DNA from: a virus
Virus record (IMG/VR): IMGVR_UViG_3300033148_005636
Location: 1-59,357 of that record
Direction: 5' to 3' (one strand)
Length of the DNA stretch: 59,357 bases
In this document: positions 49,712-58,194 of the stretch, piece by piece
How the letters are laid out: each line of letters begins with the position of its first letter
Numbering within the stretch: position 1 is the first letter of the stretch
Translations under genes and position numbers: made by a program
The notes under the pieces: model-generated
Database searches by the model: none
Seen by the model: the letters and a program-made list of their open reading frames with translations, nothing else
Told to the model about the DNA's origin: nothing

Positions 49712-50089
49712 TTACGCGGTCGGAATGTTGTACGAGAGTTGCGGCTGGAAGTACCAGATCTTATCTGAAATCGCTACACCAATGGCCTGCTTGCCCGACC
49801 CGCCGGTCTGCGTTTCCGCGCCAGCGGTCGTGCTCAGGTAGACAAGCGCGCCCTTGGTGAGCGAGCTTCCGTCGTTACGCACGCCCTGCGTGATGATAGT
49901 CACCGGGTCGCCGCTGCTGGCGTCCGTGTCCACGGCGCCGATGCACGGGCGCAGGTCCGAGTCATCCGCATCGGCCTTGTACACCTTGCCGTCCGCCGAC
50001 TTGATGCACACGTTGTCGCCCGCCGACAGCGCCTGACCAGCCTCCAGCGAATCGGCCCAGCTACTATCAACCCTCACAAAGACAGCCAC
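49712..50089 (-). CDS. DUF2190-like head decoration protein (125 aa)
   Basis: GTG at 50089 is eight bases after GGAGG; GTG at 50098 lies within that site. GQALSAGDNVCIKSADGKVY and AIGVAISD fit small capsid decoration proteins that sit next to the capsid gene. Confidence 0.6.
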   Translation of the reverse strand: MAVFVRVDSSWADSLEAGQALSAGDNVCIKSADGKVYKADADDSDLRPCIGAVDTDASSGDPVTIITQGVRNDGSSLTKGALVYLSTTAGAETQTGGSGKQAIGVAISDKIWYFQPQLSYNIPTA

Positions 50090-50136
50090 GCAGGTCACCT
50101 CCTATCGTGGCGGCGCGCAACGTCCGCGCCGCGTGT

Positions 50137-50865
50137 TCAGATGTTTGCGCCGTACTGCGCCTTGATCGCCATGTCTATCGCCTTCTGCGCGTCGCGCGGG
50201 TCCGTCAGCTTCTCGCGCTCCGCGAACTGCACCGCCCGCCGCTTGGTGTCCTCGGCGACGTCGAACTTCTCGATGGCCTTCTCGATGCTCCCGGCCTCGG
50301 CCATCCCAATCGCCGACGTGCCCCACTCGCCCAGCGGCATCGTATCCAACCCGCCATCGCAGAACTCCACGAACTTCTCGCGCATCTCGTCCGGCAGCGC
50401 GAGGTAGATGTCGCGGGCAAGCTCGACGGCGTGCGGCGCGAGCCTTGCGGTGTAGCGCACGACGCCGCGCGCCTTCTCCACCTGCCCGTACTCGCCGAAC
50501 TCCATCCCGGCGAACAGGTCCTCGGCGGCGCGCATGGCCTTCTCGCGCTCAAGCTCCGTCAACCGCTCCTGCATGGCGATGAACTCCGCCATGCTCACGC
50601 TATCGCTCTCCTCTGTCTCTACCGCCTCCACGGGTTCCTCGGCAGCCTCCACAGCATCGTCATCCGGCTCCTGCTGTGCCTCGTCCGTCTCAGGCTCCGC
50701 GTCGGCCTCCGCGGTCACTTCCGCCCCGGCGTCCGGCTCGGCGGCCTCGACCGCTTCCTCCTGCTCTTCCGCCGCCTGCACTGCAGGTTCGGCCCTCTCT
50801 CCGGCGGCGGGCTCCGTGTCGGCGATGGTCTCCTCAGCTTCCACGACGTTCACGTCCTCCGGCAT
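50137..50865 (-). CDS. Nested scaffold protein from internal in-frame start (242 aa)
   Basis: ATG at 50865 has AAGGAGG at spacing 7, a strong ribosome site inside the protease gene. It begins where the acidic scaffold tail begins. This matches the known lambda C/Nu3 and Mu I/Z arrangement in which scaffold is translated from within the protease gene. Confidence 0.7.
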   Translation of the reverse strand: MPEDVNVVEAEETIADTEPAAGERAEPAVQAAEEQEEAVEAAEPDAGAEVTAEADAEPETDEAQQEPDDDAVEAAEEPVEAVETEESDSVSMAEFIAMQERLTELEREKAMRAAEDLFAGMEFGEYGQVEKARGVVRYTARLAPHAVELARDIYLALPDEMREKFVEFCDGGLDTMPLGEWGTSAIGMAEAGSIEKAIEKFDVAEDTKRRAVQFAEREKLTDPRDAQKAIDMAIKAQYGANI

Positions 50866-51924
50866 GTCGTCACCTCCTTCGTCGATTGCTGTGTACTCGG
50901 ACATAGCTACCTGCAACTCCGGCTGGCCCTTGAAGACCGGCCGGTTGGTCAGCCCCACGCTGCGCACCACGTACGGCACCTCGTTGCCCTCGCTGTCCAC
51001 ATAGGGCTTATCCCGCGTGTGCAGGACGGGGCTGATGTACTTGTACCGGCGCTCGCGGATGGCCTGCGCGCCCGGCGGGGTCCACTCGAACAGGCCCCAC
51101 ACTCCATCATCGCGCAGGTCAACGTCCTTCAGCCAGCCGTAGGCACCGTCCGTCGAAATGCGGTGGCCCTCAAGTTCATCGACGGGAATGTCCTGCCCGC
51201 GCACCCCCGCCTTAACGTTGTTCGCGAACTGCGCCGCGTCCTCCGGCGTGATCTCGACCATGCCGTAGCGCGGATGATGCCAGCGCCCCACGGGGACGAG
51301 CGGATGCCACGATTGCGGCAGCGCCTCGGCATCCTCGGCCTCGTCGCAGGCCAGCGCCTCCGGCTGCACCTCGGCCAGCGCCCGCACCTCGTCGTCGTCG
51401 AAGTACACGACGGGTTCGCTCGTCTCTATCCCCCGCCGCTTGAGTTCCTCCGCCAGGATGCGCCGCGCCTTCGCCTGCAGCCGCTTCTTCAGGTCCGCCG
51501 ACAGGTTGCTCTGCGGGATGCGCGCGATGGCGTTGCGCAGGTGCGGCAGGTCGATCTCTCCCTGCGCATTCCGGTACGGGAAGTGCCGCAGGGTGCGCGG
51601 CACCGTCCTGTCTGTCTCGTCCTTCTCCCCGCCCGGCTCGACGTACAGGAAGTCCTCGTCTTTGAGGTCGTTTATGTACGCCCTGCTCCACTCGGCCATA
51701 GCGACTTCACCGCCCTCCGTTGCGCGGCGCACCCACCTGCCGCCGCGCACAACATACCGCTTCTCAAACTGTGCCCACGCCACCGCCCACGGCGAGTCGA
51801 CCTTCCCCTCAGCCTCAAGCGCGTCCGCTATCTCAGCCACCCAATTCGCCTGTTCCAGCGTCAGCGGCACGTCCTTGTGCTTGCGCACCTGTGCGGGTAC
51901 ATCCTCCAGCCGGCTCCACGGCAT
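50137..51924 (-). CDS. Mu gpI-like prohead protease with ChaB-like N-terminus and scaffold C-terminus (595 aa)
   Basis: ATG at 51924 shares bases with the upstream TAA (TAATG). Order: ChaB-like segment (SPWAVAWAQFEKRYVVRGG, about 45-65), a middle linker, the gpI protease core (MVEITPEDAAQFANNVKAG, YGWLKDVDL, RRYKYISPVLHT, GLTNRPVFKG) and an acidic Glu/Ala-rich coiled scaffold tail. As in Mu gpI, the protease would cleave itself and scaffold. An internal start at 50865 likely makes scaffold alone. Confidence 0.8.
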   Translation of the reverse strand: MPWSRLEDVPAQVRKHKDVPLTLEQANWVAEIADALEAEGKVDSPWAVAWAQFEKRYVVRGGRWVRRATEGGEVAMAEWSRAYINDLKDEDFLYVEPGGEKDETDRTVPRTLRHFPYRNAQGEIDLPHLRNAIARIPQSNLSADLKKRLQAKARRILAEELKRRGIETSEPVVYFDDDEVRALAEVQPEALACDEAEDAEALPQSWHPLVPVGRWHHPRYGMVEITPEDAAQFANNVKAGVRGQDIPVDELEGHRISTDGAYGWLKDVDLRDDGVWGLFEWTPPGAQAIRERRYKYISPVLHTRDKPYVDSEGNEVPYVVRSVGLTNRPVFKGQPELQVAMSEYTAIDEGGDDMPEDVNVVEAEETIADTEPAAGERAEPAVQAAEEQEEAVEAAEPDAGAEVTAEADAEPETDEAQQEPDDDAVEAAEEPVEAVETEESDSVSMAEFIAMQERLTELEREKAMRAAEDLFAGMEFGEYGQVEKARGVVRYTARLAPHAVELARDIYLALPDEMREKFVEFCDGGLDTMPLGEWGTSAIGMAEAGSIEKAIEKFDVAEDTKRRAVQFAEREKLTDPRDAQKAIDMAIKAQYGANI

Positions 51925-52937
51925 TACTCGCCGACCTCCGCGCTTCGGAAATGCAATGCCGCTATCCGTCCCCGTCGCGTCAGGCGCAACTGCCGCGCGT
52001 CGCGCTCCCGGTACACCGCCTGCCATTGCGGTACTATGCGCGCGCCGATGCGTGTCGCGCCGATGTTGTCGATAGCCTCGACGAGTGCAGTCGGATGCTC
52101 GCGTAGCAATGCCGTCCGCGCCGCCGCCTCGCTGCTGGCCGCCACCACCGTTGTGCGCGGCTCGCCCAGCACCTGCACGACGCGCATCCAGCCGTGGTCC
52201 ACAAGCGGGGCCAGATCGTTGGCCGCGACGAATGCCTCCACATCGGGCGCTGGCAATGTGACCGCACGGTCGAGCAGCGACACCAGCGTCCGGCGCGCCT
52301 CCGCCGTCGGCAACGTCTCCGGCATCTTCACGAAGTCGATGCGCGTCACGATCTGCCCGCTACGCGGGTCCTTCACGCGCCTCACGATGAAATCGCGGCC
52401 CTCCGGCGTCGCGGGCACGCGCAGGTCCCGGTACTTCTGCGGCTTGCTCACGAAGTGCCCGTGCCTGTCTACGATCTCTTCCGGCGGCGGCTCGAACTCG
52501 CCGACTTCCTGCGCCTGCGGCTCGTCGGCGGCGTAGTAGACATACACATGCCTGCAATTAATATGTACCGGCGGCATGAACTTGTGGTATTCATTGCTCC
52601 CCACCCGGAACCGCGCGCCCAATAGCATCCGGCACAGCGGGCACGTCTTCTCGTCATCCGGCCCCCAAAACTCGGCGACGGCCGCATTCTCCGGCGGCGT
52701 CATGCCATACCCGCCCCACATGCCCGCGCCCGCCGCTTTGCCAGCCTCGAACGCCCGCTGCGTCGCCACCGCACTCGTCGCCGCAAGCTGCTTGCCCGCC
52801 TCCTCCGCCGCGACCGGCCCCAGCGCCACGCCGTACACGCCGCCGATGACCTCCTCAGGATGCTCAAGCGCATAGCGCGCCAGTTCCGGGTCGCGCATCT
52901 GCTGGGTTATCCGCGCTACCGTAGGCCGCAGGGCCAT
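51924..52937 (-). CDS. Mu gpF / SPP1 gp7-like head morphogenesis protein (337 aa)
   Basis: ATG at 52937 overlaps the portal stop (TGATG). DDEKTCPLCRMLLGARFRVG and PPVHINCRH form the Cys/His signature of the gpF family. The N-terminal helical part and the C-terminal extension are less conserved. It acts in early head assembly with the portal. Confidence 0.8.
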   Translation of the reverse strand: MALRPTVARITQQMRDPELARYALEHPEEVIGGVYGVALGPVAAEEAGKQLAATSAVATQRAFEAGKAAGAGMWGGYGMTPPENAAVAEFWGPDDEKTCPLCRMLLGARFRVGSNEYHKFMPPVHINCRHVYVYYAADEPQAQEVGEFEPPPEEIVDRHGHFVSKPQKYRDLRVPATPEGRDFIVRRVKDPRSGQIVTRIDFVKMPETLPTAEARRTLVSLLDRAVTLPAPDVEAFVAANDLAPLVDHGWMRVVQVLGEPRTTVVAASSEAAARTALLREHPTALVEAIDNIGATRIGARIVPQWQAVYRERDARQLRLTRRGRIAALHFRSAEVGE

Positions 52938-54862
52938 CACGCCTCACCCGCCTGCAGCTTCTCGGTGGCTACCTCGGAGGCGGCGAGCAGGTCCTCCGTA
53001 ACCTGCCCGCTCATGGTGGCGTTGGTGAGCGCCAGCGCGTTGCGGAGGGCGGTCTCGATGTCCATGCCGCCCTGCAGGTCATTCATCAAGCCCTGCCGCA
53101 CGACGAAGCTTACGATGCCGGTGTGATACTCGGCCAGCGACCGCGCCTGCGCCCTTATCCATTGCCGCAGTTCATTGGGGATCGGGCGCGGCTTCTCCTC
53201 GGTCGCCGCAATCGCGTCGCGCCCAAGCTCCACCACGCTCAGCAGATACTTGCGCAGCCAGTTCTCATACTTCCCGGCCAGCGGGACGCGCACCTCCGCC
53301 ATGTCCGCCCAGCGCCGTTCCTCCACTACGGGGCGCAGGCGCTGCAGGAACTGCCGCACCATGTCGCCGATGATAGCCTCGCCCTCGGCCCGGAACTCGT
53401 CCTCAGCCTTCTGCAACTGCCGCGACGCCTTGCCCTCGGCGAACAGCACCGGCTCGATGCGGTCACCGGCCACATGCGCGGTCTCGACCTCTTCCGGTTC
53501 CGGCTCGGGCGCGCCCTGCTGCTCCTCGACCGGCGTCTCCTCCTCCGGCATCTCCGGCAGATCGAACGCCTCGCGCACGTACTCGCCGATTTCGTCATCG
53601 CGGTCGAGCAGGCTGCCGTCGGACAGCGCCTTCAGCATCTGCGCCAGGGCCGTGCTGTCGCGCACCCCAATGTCCTCGCAGACGAGCCGGGGGTACTGGT
53701 CGCGCTCGCCCCAGTTGTAGGCTACCCGCTGAGGGATGGCGTAGCGGTTGATGTAGTCGCAGATCCATTGCGTCGTGCCGTTCAGGCTGGAGAGGAACAG
53801 CGAGGATGCGTCGCGCGACAGCGCATACGCGCCGGTGTTCTCGCCCTGACCTAGGCCGATGAACTGGGCGAGGCCGGTGCGAAGCAGCATCTGGTGGCAA
53901 TGCTCGATGAACTCGAGGAACGGCACCTCGCTGCCCGCAATCTCGAACTTATCCAGCGTGACGTTCTTGGGCAGGACGATGCCGCCGCTTTCGTACGTGC
54001 GAATGCGCCCCAGGGCCGTCTGCAGCTTCTCCTCCGCGTCCTCCTGCAGCGTCGGGCCTTGCTGGTCTATGTAGCTGGCGACCGGCGTCGGGCACGCCGT
54101 GCGCTCCACGCGGATGCAGGCCAGCGTGTAGAGCTTATCCAGCATCCAGAAGTACCTGTAGGCGTCCCGGAACAGCCCCCGCCCCTCAAAGTTCCCGTAC
54201 TCCTGCTGCCAACTCATGAGCAGCAGCTTCTCCACCGGGATGAAGCGACTGCTCACGTAGCTCCAGTTGCCGTCCTCGTCGTAATCGTATCCGCGTTGCT
54301 CCACGCCCGCCAGACCGCCACCCTCGCCGACGCGCCAGCGGTACACCGTCTTCGGCGCCCGCGGCGCGAACTTGCGCCACCGCGCCTCGCCGTCGCGTAT
54401 CTCCCAGACCTTCTCGAAAAGCGAGAAGCCGTAGAAGACGCCCATGAGCGCATGGCGCACGAAGTCGTCCCACGTGTGGCTCATGCCCTCGAACAGGTTC
54501 TGCTCGATGCTCTCGGCGATCTCTACCTCTTCGCGCTTGCCCTGCTCGGCGGGCTCGACGTACCAGCGCGCCCCGCGTATCGGCAGCGTGATGGCCGTCA
54601 CGAGCGGCGCGGCCACCGCACGCATACGGTCGTACTCACTGATGCGGTCGTCGAGGTCTTCAAGTGCGTCGAGGTACTCCTCACCGATGACCCCCGCGAC
54701 GATCTCAAGCCCCGTGAAGCCGATCTCTTCCGTGCTGACGCGCCGATTGCGGAACTCGACCTGCTCCTGCGCCATGCGCAGCACGCGGTCCCGCTCGCGC
54801 GCGAACGCCCCGCTGATCCGACCGGCTGTCGCACTCACGCGTTCGAGAATGCTCATGCTCAC
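52937..54862 (-). CDS. Portal protein, DUF935/Mu gp29-like (641 aa)
   Basis: GTG at 54862 overlaps the terL stop (GTGA); ATG at 54856 is an alternative. DDRISEYDRMR, ITLPIRGARWYVEP, HALMGVFYGFSLFEKVWE and AYRYFWMLDKLY are portal motifs of the DUF935 family. The C-terminal 180 residues form a helical extension. Confidence 0.85.
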   Translation of the reverse strand: MSMSILERVSATAGRISGAFARERDRVLRMAQEQVEFRNRRVSTEEIGFTGLEIVAGVIGEEYLDALEDLDDRISEYDRMRAVAAPLVTAITLPIRGARWYVEPAEQGKREEVEIAESIEQNLFEGMSHTWDDFVRHALMGVFYGFSLFEKVWEIRDGEARWRKFAPRAPKTVYRWRVGEGGGLAGVEQRGYDYDEDGNWSYVSSRFIPVEKLLLMSWQQEYGNFEGRGLFRDAYRYFWMLDKLYTLACIRVERTACPTPVASYIDQQGPTLQEDAEEKLQTALGRIRTYESGGIVLPKNVTLDKFEIAGSEVPFLEFIEHCHQMLLRTGLAQFIGLGQGENTGAYALSRDASSLFLSSLNGTTQWICDYINRYAIPQRVAYNWGERDQYPRLVCEDIGVRDSTALAQMLKALSDGSLLDRDDEIGEYVREAFDLPEMPEEETPVEEQQGAPEPEPEEVETAHVAGDRIEPVLFAEGKASRQLQKAEDEFRAEGEAIIGDMVRQFLQRLRPVVEERRWADMAEVRVPLAGKYENWLRKYLLSVVELGRDAIAATEEKPRPIPNELRQWIRAQARSLAEYHTGIVSFVVRQGLMNDLQGGMDIETALRNALALTNATMSGQVTEDLLAASEVATEKLQAGEA

Positions 54863-57363
54863 CAGATACGCTGCGACGTGTCGGCCTTGGGAACGTCATA
54901 TCGTGTCCGCCCGCCCGCTTCGCCGTAGCGCTCTATCTGTTCGCGTTCGGCCCGCGTCATCCGGTCGGCCCGCGTCTCGCCGAAACCGAGCACCGGGGCG
55001 CGCTCGACGAGGTGCGGCACCGCGTTCATGTGCGCGGTCTCCGACAACAACCTGAACGCCCCGCTCAGCGCGTCAACCTGGTCGTCATGCACCCCCTCCG
55101 CCGGGAACGCGCACACCTCGTCCAGGAAGTCCGCGATCCAGGCCCCCTCCACGAGCGCGACGTGTCCCAGCGCCACCTGCCCGGCCACGCCGCGCGCCCG
55201 CACCTCCTTGCTCCCCGTGGCGGGAACCGCGTGCACCTCGAACTCGGGCAGGACGTGCCGCGACAGATAGCTGATATAGCCCTTGCCTGCCGACCCCGGC
55301 TCGCGCTCGACGTAGATGCCGACCTCGCGGCCATCCTCCTCGGCGGTCCGCCGCAGCAGCGCCTCCACGCCCGCCGGAGCCTCCCGACAGCCCTTCACGT
55401 CCAGCACATAGTAGAGCCCGTCCGGCGTCCGGGCCAGCTTCAGCCCCCGCGTCCAGTCCGCCGCGCCCTCGGTGGCCGCGAGGTCCCAGTACCGCACGAC
55501 CTGCGCTCGCACCCTCTGCGGCAACGGGATGCCCGCGACAATCCGAAAGTCCTCGCGCCGGAACATCCCGCCTTCCGGCGTTACATCCCAGTCGCCCCAT
55601 CTTAGCTGCTGCCGCGTCACCGGGTCAAGCTGCTGAAGCGATTCTTCGTACTCTTCGGCGTCCAGCGACGGATTGTCTTCCAGTCGCGACGGCACAAAGA
55701 TGCGCACCGGCCTGCCTTCCGCGTCGTAGCTCGGCGCGCCCTCGATGAACCGCCGCCGCACCCACTCGTGCCCAGGACCGCCGGGGTTGCTCGCGGCCCG
55801 CATTCGCAGCGGCACCTCACTCCCCTCCAGCCTCCGCAAGCGCGAGAACAAGTACTTGTAGTCGCGCTCCTTAAAGTCTGTGAGTTCGTCGAATGCGATG
55901 AACTGGAACGCAGACGACTGGTAGCGGAAGCGGTCATTGGCGGCGTCCAGATAGCCAAAGCTTAGCCGTGCGCCCGACGGGAACCACCACGTCCTGGTGT
56001 CGTCATCCCACTTCGCATCGGTCGGCCCGAGCCACTCGTGCGCGCGGTCCATCAGCCCCTCGGCCATGCTCAGTTGTGCGTACGTCCGGCGCAGCAGCAG
56101 CGCGCTGTAGCCCGGCACATCCACGTACTGCAGCGCGGCCATCAGCAGTGCCTCGGAGTTATGCGTGGGCACCATGTTCTCGCTGCAGAGAAACTGCCCG
56201 GATGCCGCCTCCACCTGAATGCACTTGACCGGCTCGCTCTCGATCGGGCGCACGTCCACGATGTAACGGCGGTCATGCGTCCCTCGGAAGCCATCGCGCT
56301 TCTGCCGATCCGCCTTGCGAGGTAGCCGGAACACCGGCAGCGCCGTCATGAACTTGATCCGGTACTTCGGCCCGCAGTCCTTGCCGTTCAGCTTCGCGCG
56401 TCCCGTGCCGATAGCTGCTTTGATGCCGAGGCTGACAATCAACTCATGGGCGTCGTCGGCAAGCCTCCTATTGGTCGTGTAGAACTCACACTGGCCCCGT
56501 GTGTCTACCGTGCCGTCGGTGTCCATAAGACCCTGCAGCAGCGCCAGCCGCTGTTCTACACTGGCCCGCAGATAGGCGCTGGGGACATGCTTGTTGCCGT
56601 TGAGACCCAACGCGCGCAGTTGCGTGATCAGACCATGGACGCAATAACCGTAGTCATCACACTTATGCTTGGTCACTTCGTAACCCAGGCCGCGCAACTG
56701 CTCGACGATCTCCTCGTCGGCGGTGGTGATCTCACTGCTCGTTGCCGTGCCGTCGCCCAGCCACACGCCCAGTGCGTAGGGGTCGATGGGTAGATCGGCT
56801 TCGGGACATTGCAGCGCCCCACCGACGGTCACGGAATGGTTCACGCGCTCGCCGACAAGCAGCGAAGCTGCGATCTCCGCGGTCGTACGCACATCACCTG
56901 TCGGCGGAGGCAGACACTGATACTCGCGCTCGCGGTTGGCTTGGATGAGGTCGGGCCGCTTGCCGGTGCTTCGGCTTGCCCGCCGCGCGCGGCGATGCTC
57001 GCGCCACTCTGGCGTCCGATGAACCGCAGCGATCCGCTCCTTGGCGGTCATTGTGTGCCAGCCGTGCTCACCATCGGCGATGATGTTGCTGCCGTCGGAG
57101 AAGCAAACCTCACAGCATGGACGATTGTGCATGATTTCAGAGACCGCTACGACCCGCGTTGGCCTGCCAGCCTCGTCGAATATCACGTCGCCCGGCATGA
57201 TCGCGCCGATGGTCGTCCAGCCGTGCAGACTAGGCACCGGCGTACTGAGGCTCAGCGCCTTGCCTCCGCCTGCGCTGCCGCCGAACATGACCTCCAGCAC
57301 ATCGTCGAGCAGCAGGAATGCCTGCTGCTTCGGGTGCGGGCTGTGCGGGATGTAGCTAGTCAG
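54859..57363 (-). CDS. terL: Terminase large subunit, interrupted by an intein
   Basis: 834 residues from a CTG at 57363; the conserved N-terminus (YIPHSPHPKQQAFLLLDDVL) has no ATG/GTG/TTG, and the next standard start is GTG at 57300, just before the P-loop. Walker A GGSAGGGK is split from its Ser by a 367-residue intein. Walker B is FIAFDE, and nuclease motifs YWDLAATE and DDQVDALSG follow. After splicing the terminase is about 467 residues, normal size. It packages DNA as ATPase and headful or cos nuclease. Confidence 0.9.
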   Translation of the reverse strand: MTSYIPHSPHPKQQAFLLLDDVLEVMFGGSAGGGKALSLSTPVPSLHGWTTIGAIMPGDVIFDEAGRPTRVVAVSEIMHNRPCCEVCFSDGSNIIADGEHGWHTMTAKERIAAVHRTPEWREHRRARRASRSTGKRPDLIQANREREYQCLPPPTGDVRTTAEIAASLLVGERVNHSVTVGGALQCPEADLPIDPYALGVWLGDGTATSSEITTADEEIVEQLRGLGYEVTKHKCDDYGYCVHGLITQLRALGLNGNKHVPSAYLRASVEQRLALLQGLMDTDGTVDTRGQCEFYTTNRRLADDAHELIVSLGIKAAIGTGRAKLNGKDCGPKYRIKFMTALPVFRLPRKADRQKRDGFRGTHDRRYIVDVRPIESEPVKCIQVEAASGQFLCSENMVPTHNSEALLMAALQYVDVPGYSALLLRRTYAQLSMAEGLMDRAHEWLGPTDAKWDDDTRTWWFPSGARLSFGYLDAANDRFRYQSSAFQFIAFDELTDFKERDYKYLFSRLRRLEGSEVPLRMRAASNPGGPGHEWVRRRFIEGAPSYDAEGRPVRIFVPSRLEDNPSLDAEEYEESLQQLDPVTRQQLRWGDWDVTPEGGMFRREDFRIVAGIPLPQRVRAQVVRYWDLAATEGAADWTRGLKLARTPDGLYYVLDVKGCREAPAGVEALLRRTAEEDGREVGIYVEREPGSAGKGYISYLSRHVLPEFEVHAVPATGSKEVRARGVAGQVALGHVALVEGAWIADFLDEVCAFPAEGVHDDQVDALSGAFRLLSETAHMNAVPHLVERAPVLGFGETRADRMTRAEREQIERYGEAGGRTRYDVPKADTSQRIW
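56158..57258 (-). other. Class 3 (WCT-type) intein with LAGLIDADG endonuclease, in the terL P-loop
   Basis: 367 residues between Lys of GGGK and the Ser that completes Walker A. It starts with Ala instead of Cys/Ser, and ends VPTHN before Ser+1. It shows H-G-W in block B (DGEHGWHT), Cys in block F (VKCIQV) and Thr before HN in block G: the WCT set of class 3 inteins, which use the block F Cys as first nucleophile. LGVWLGDGT and LLQGLMDTDGT are the two LAGLIDADG motifs, both with acidic residues kept. Confidence 0.9.
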
Positions 57364-57883
57364 CCTCGGAACTATCAGCCGCCGCAGCTTCCGGTCCTTC
57401 CACCACTCCCGCCTGCCGGAGGATGTTGACGATCTCTTGCGTGCGATCTGCGCCGTTGAGGCCGTCGTGTTTCACCTCCACGGGGCCGCCGCCTGCGCCG
57501 CTGACCTCATGCCGCTGCTTACGCATCCCCCACGTGTCGGGCCTGCGCATCTTCAGGAACGCCTCCGCCGCCCGCCAGTCACCTTCGACCTCCGCCGTCG
57601 CCGCCCGCTGGATAATCGCGAGGTTGCGGGCGATAGCCTGCGCCGCTCGCGCGCGTACCGTGTGCGAGAATCGCGCGTAGACGCGCTTCTCTTCGGGCAC
57701 GTCGTCGAGGTTGCCGCCCGCCGCGTCTAACGCCTCTTCGCCCCACTTCAGCCAGTCATAGGCCGTACGCCGCCCAATGCCGCACAGGTCGCAGGCGTCC
57801 TCGAAATACAGCCCAGCGGCCATGTAGCCCGCGAACTGTTCCGTGAGTTCAGGCGTGCATTTTGTCGGGCGTCCGGCGGGCAT
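57356..57883 (-). CDS. terS: Terminase small subunit (175 aa)
   Basis: Starts GRPTKCTPELTEQFAGYM; helix-turn-helix ACDLCGIGRRTAYDWLKWG; then a helical oligomerisation region. It overlaps terL by 8 bp. It would recognise the packaging site, likely near here. Confidence 0.85.
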   Translation of the reverse strand: MPAGRPTKCTPELTEQFAGYMAAGLYFEDACDLCGIGRRTAYDWLKWGEEALDAAGGNLDDVPEEKRVYARFSHTVRARAAQAIARNLAIIQRAATAEVEGDWRAAEAFLKMRRPDTWGMRKQRHEVSGAGGGPVEVKHDGLNGADRTQEIVNILRQAGVVEGPEAAAADSSEAD

Positions 57884-57900
57884 GGCTCTTCACCTCCCCG

Positions 57901-58194
57901 TCAGAACTGGCGCGCGATGGCGCGGAACAGTTCCCGCAGGCGCTCCTTCCTCTCGTCTCTTTCGACGCCCTGCCAGCCCATGAGTTCCGCGATGGCCTCG
58001 TCCTCCGCGAGGCGACGCGACTTCATCTCCAACAGAGCGTACACCGCCGCCTCGCCCTCCGTCAACCCCTTGCGGCGCGCGTCGGCATAGCCCTCCACGG
58101 CATCGAGAAGCTCCTCCGCGTCGGTTTCAATCAGGCGCAGCGCGTCCGTGACCATGCGCCAGAAGACCCCGGCGTCGCTAGGCACCATCGTCAT
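57901..58194 (-). CDS. Hypothetical protein before terS (97 aa)
   Basis: ATG at 58194 follows GGGAGG (ATG at 58188 is alternative); it overlaps the endolysin gene by 17 bp. Nearly all helix: ALRLIETDAEELLDAVEGYA, then a basic helix near the end. No family recognised. Confidence 0.55.
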   Translation of the reverse strand: MTMVPSDAGVFWRMVTDALRLIETDAEELLDAVEGYADARRKGLTEGEAAVYALLEMKSRRLAEDEAIAELMGWQGVERDERKERLRELFRAIARQF

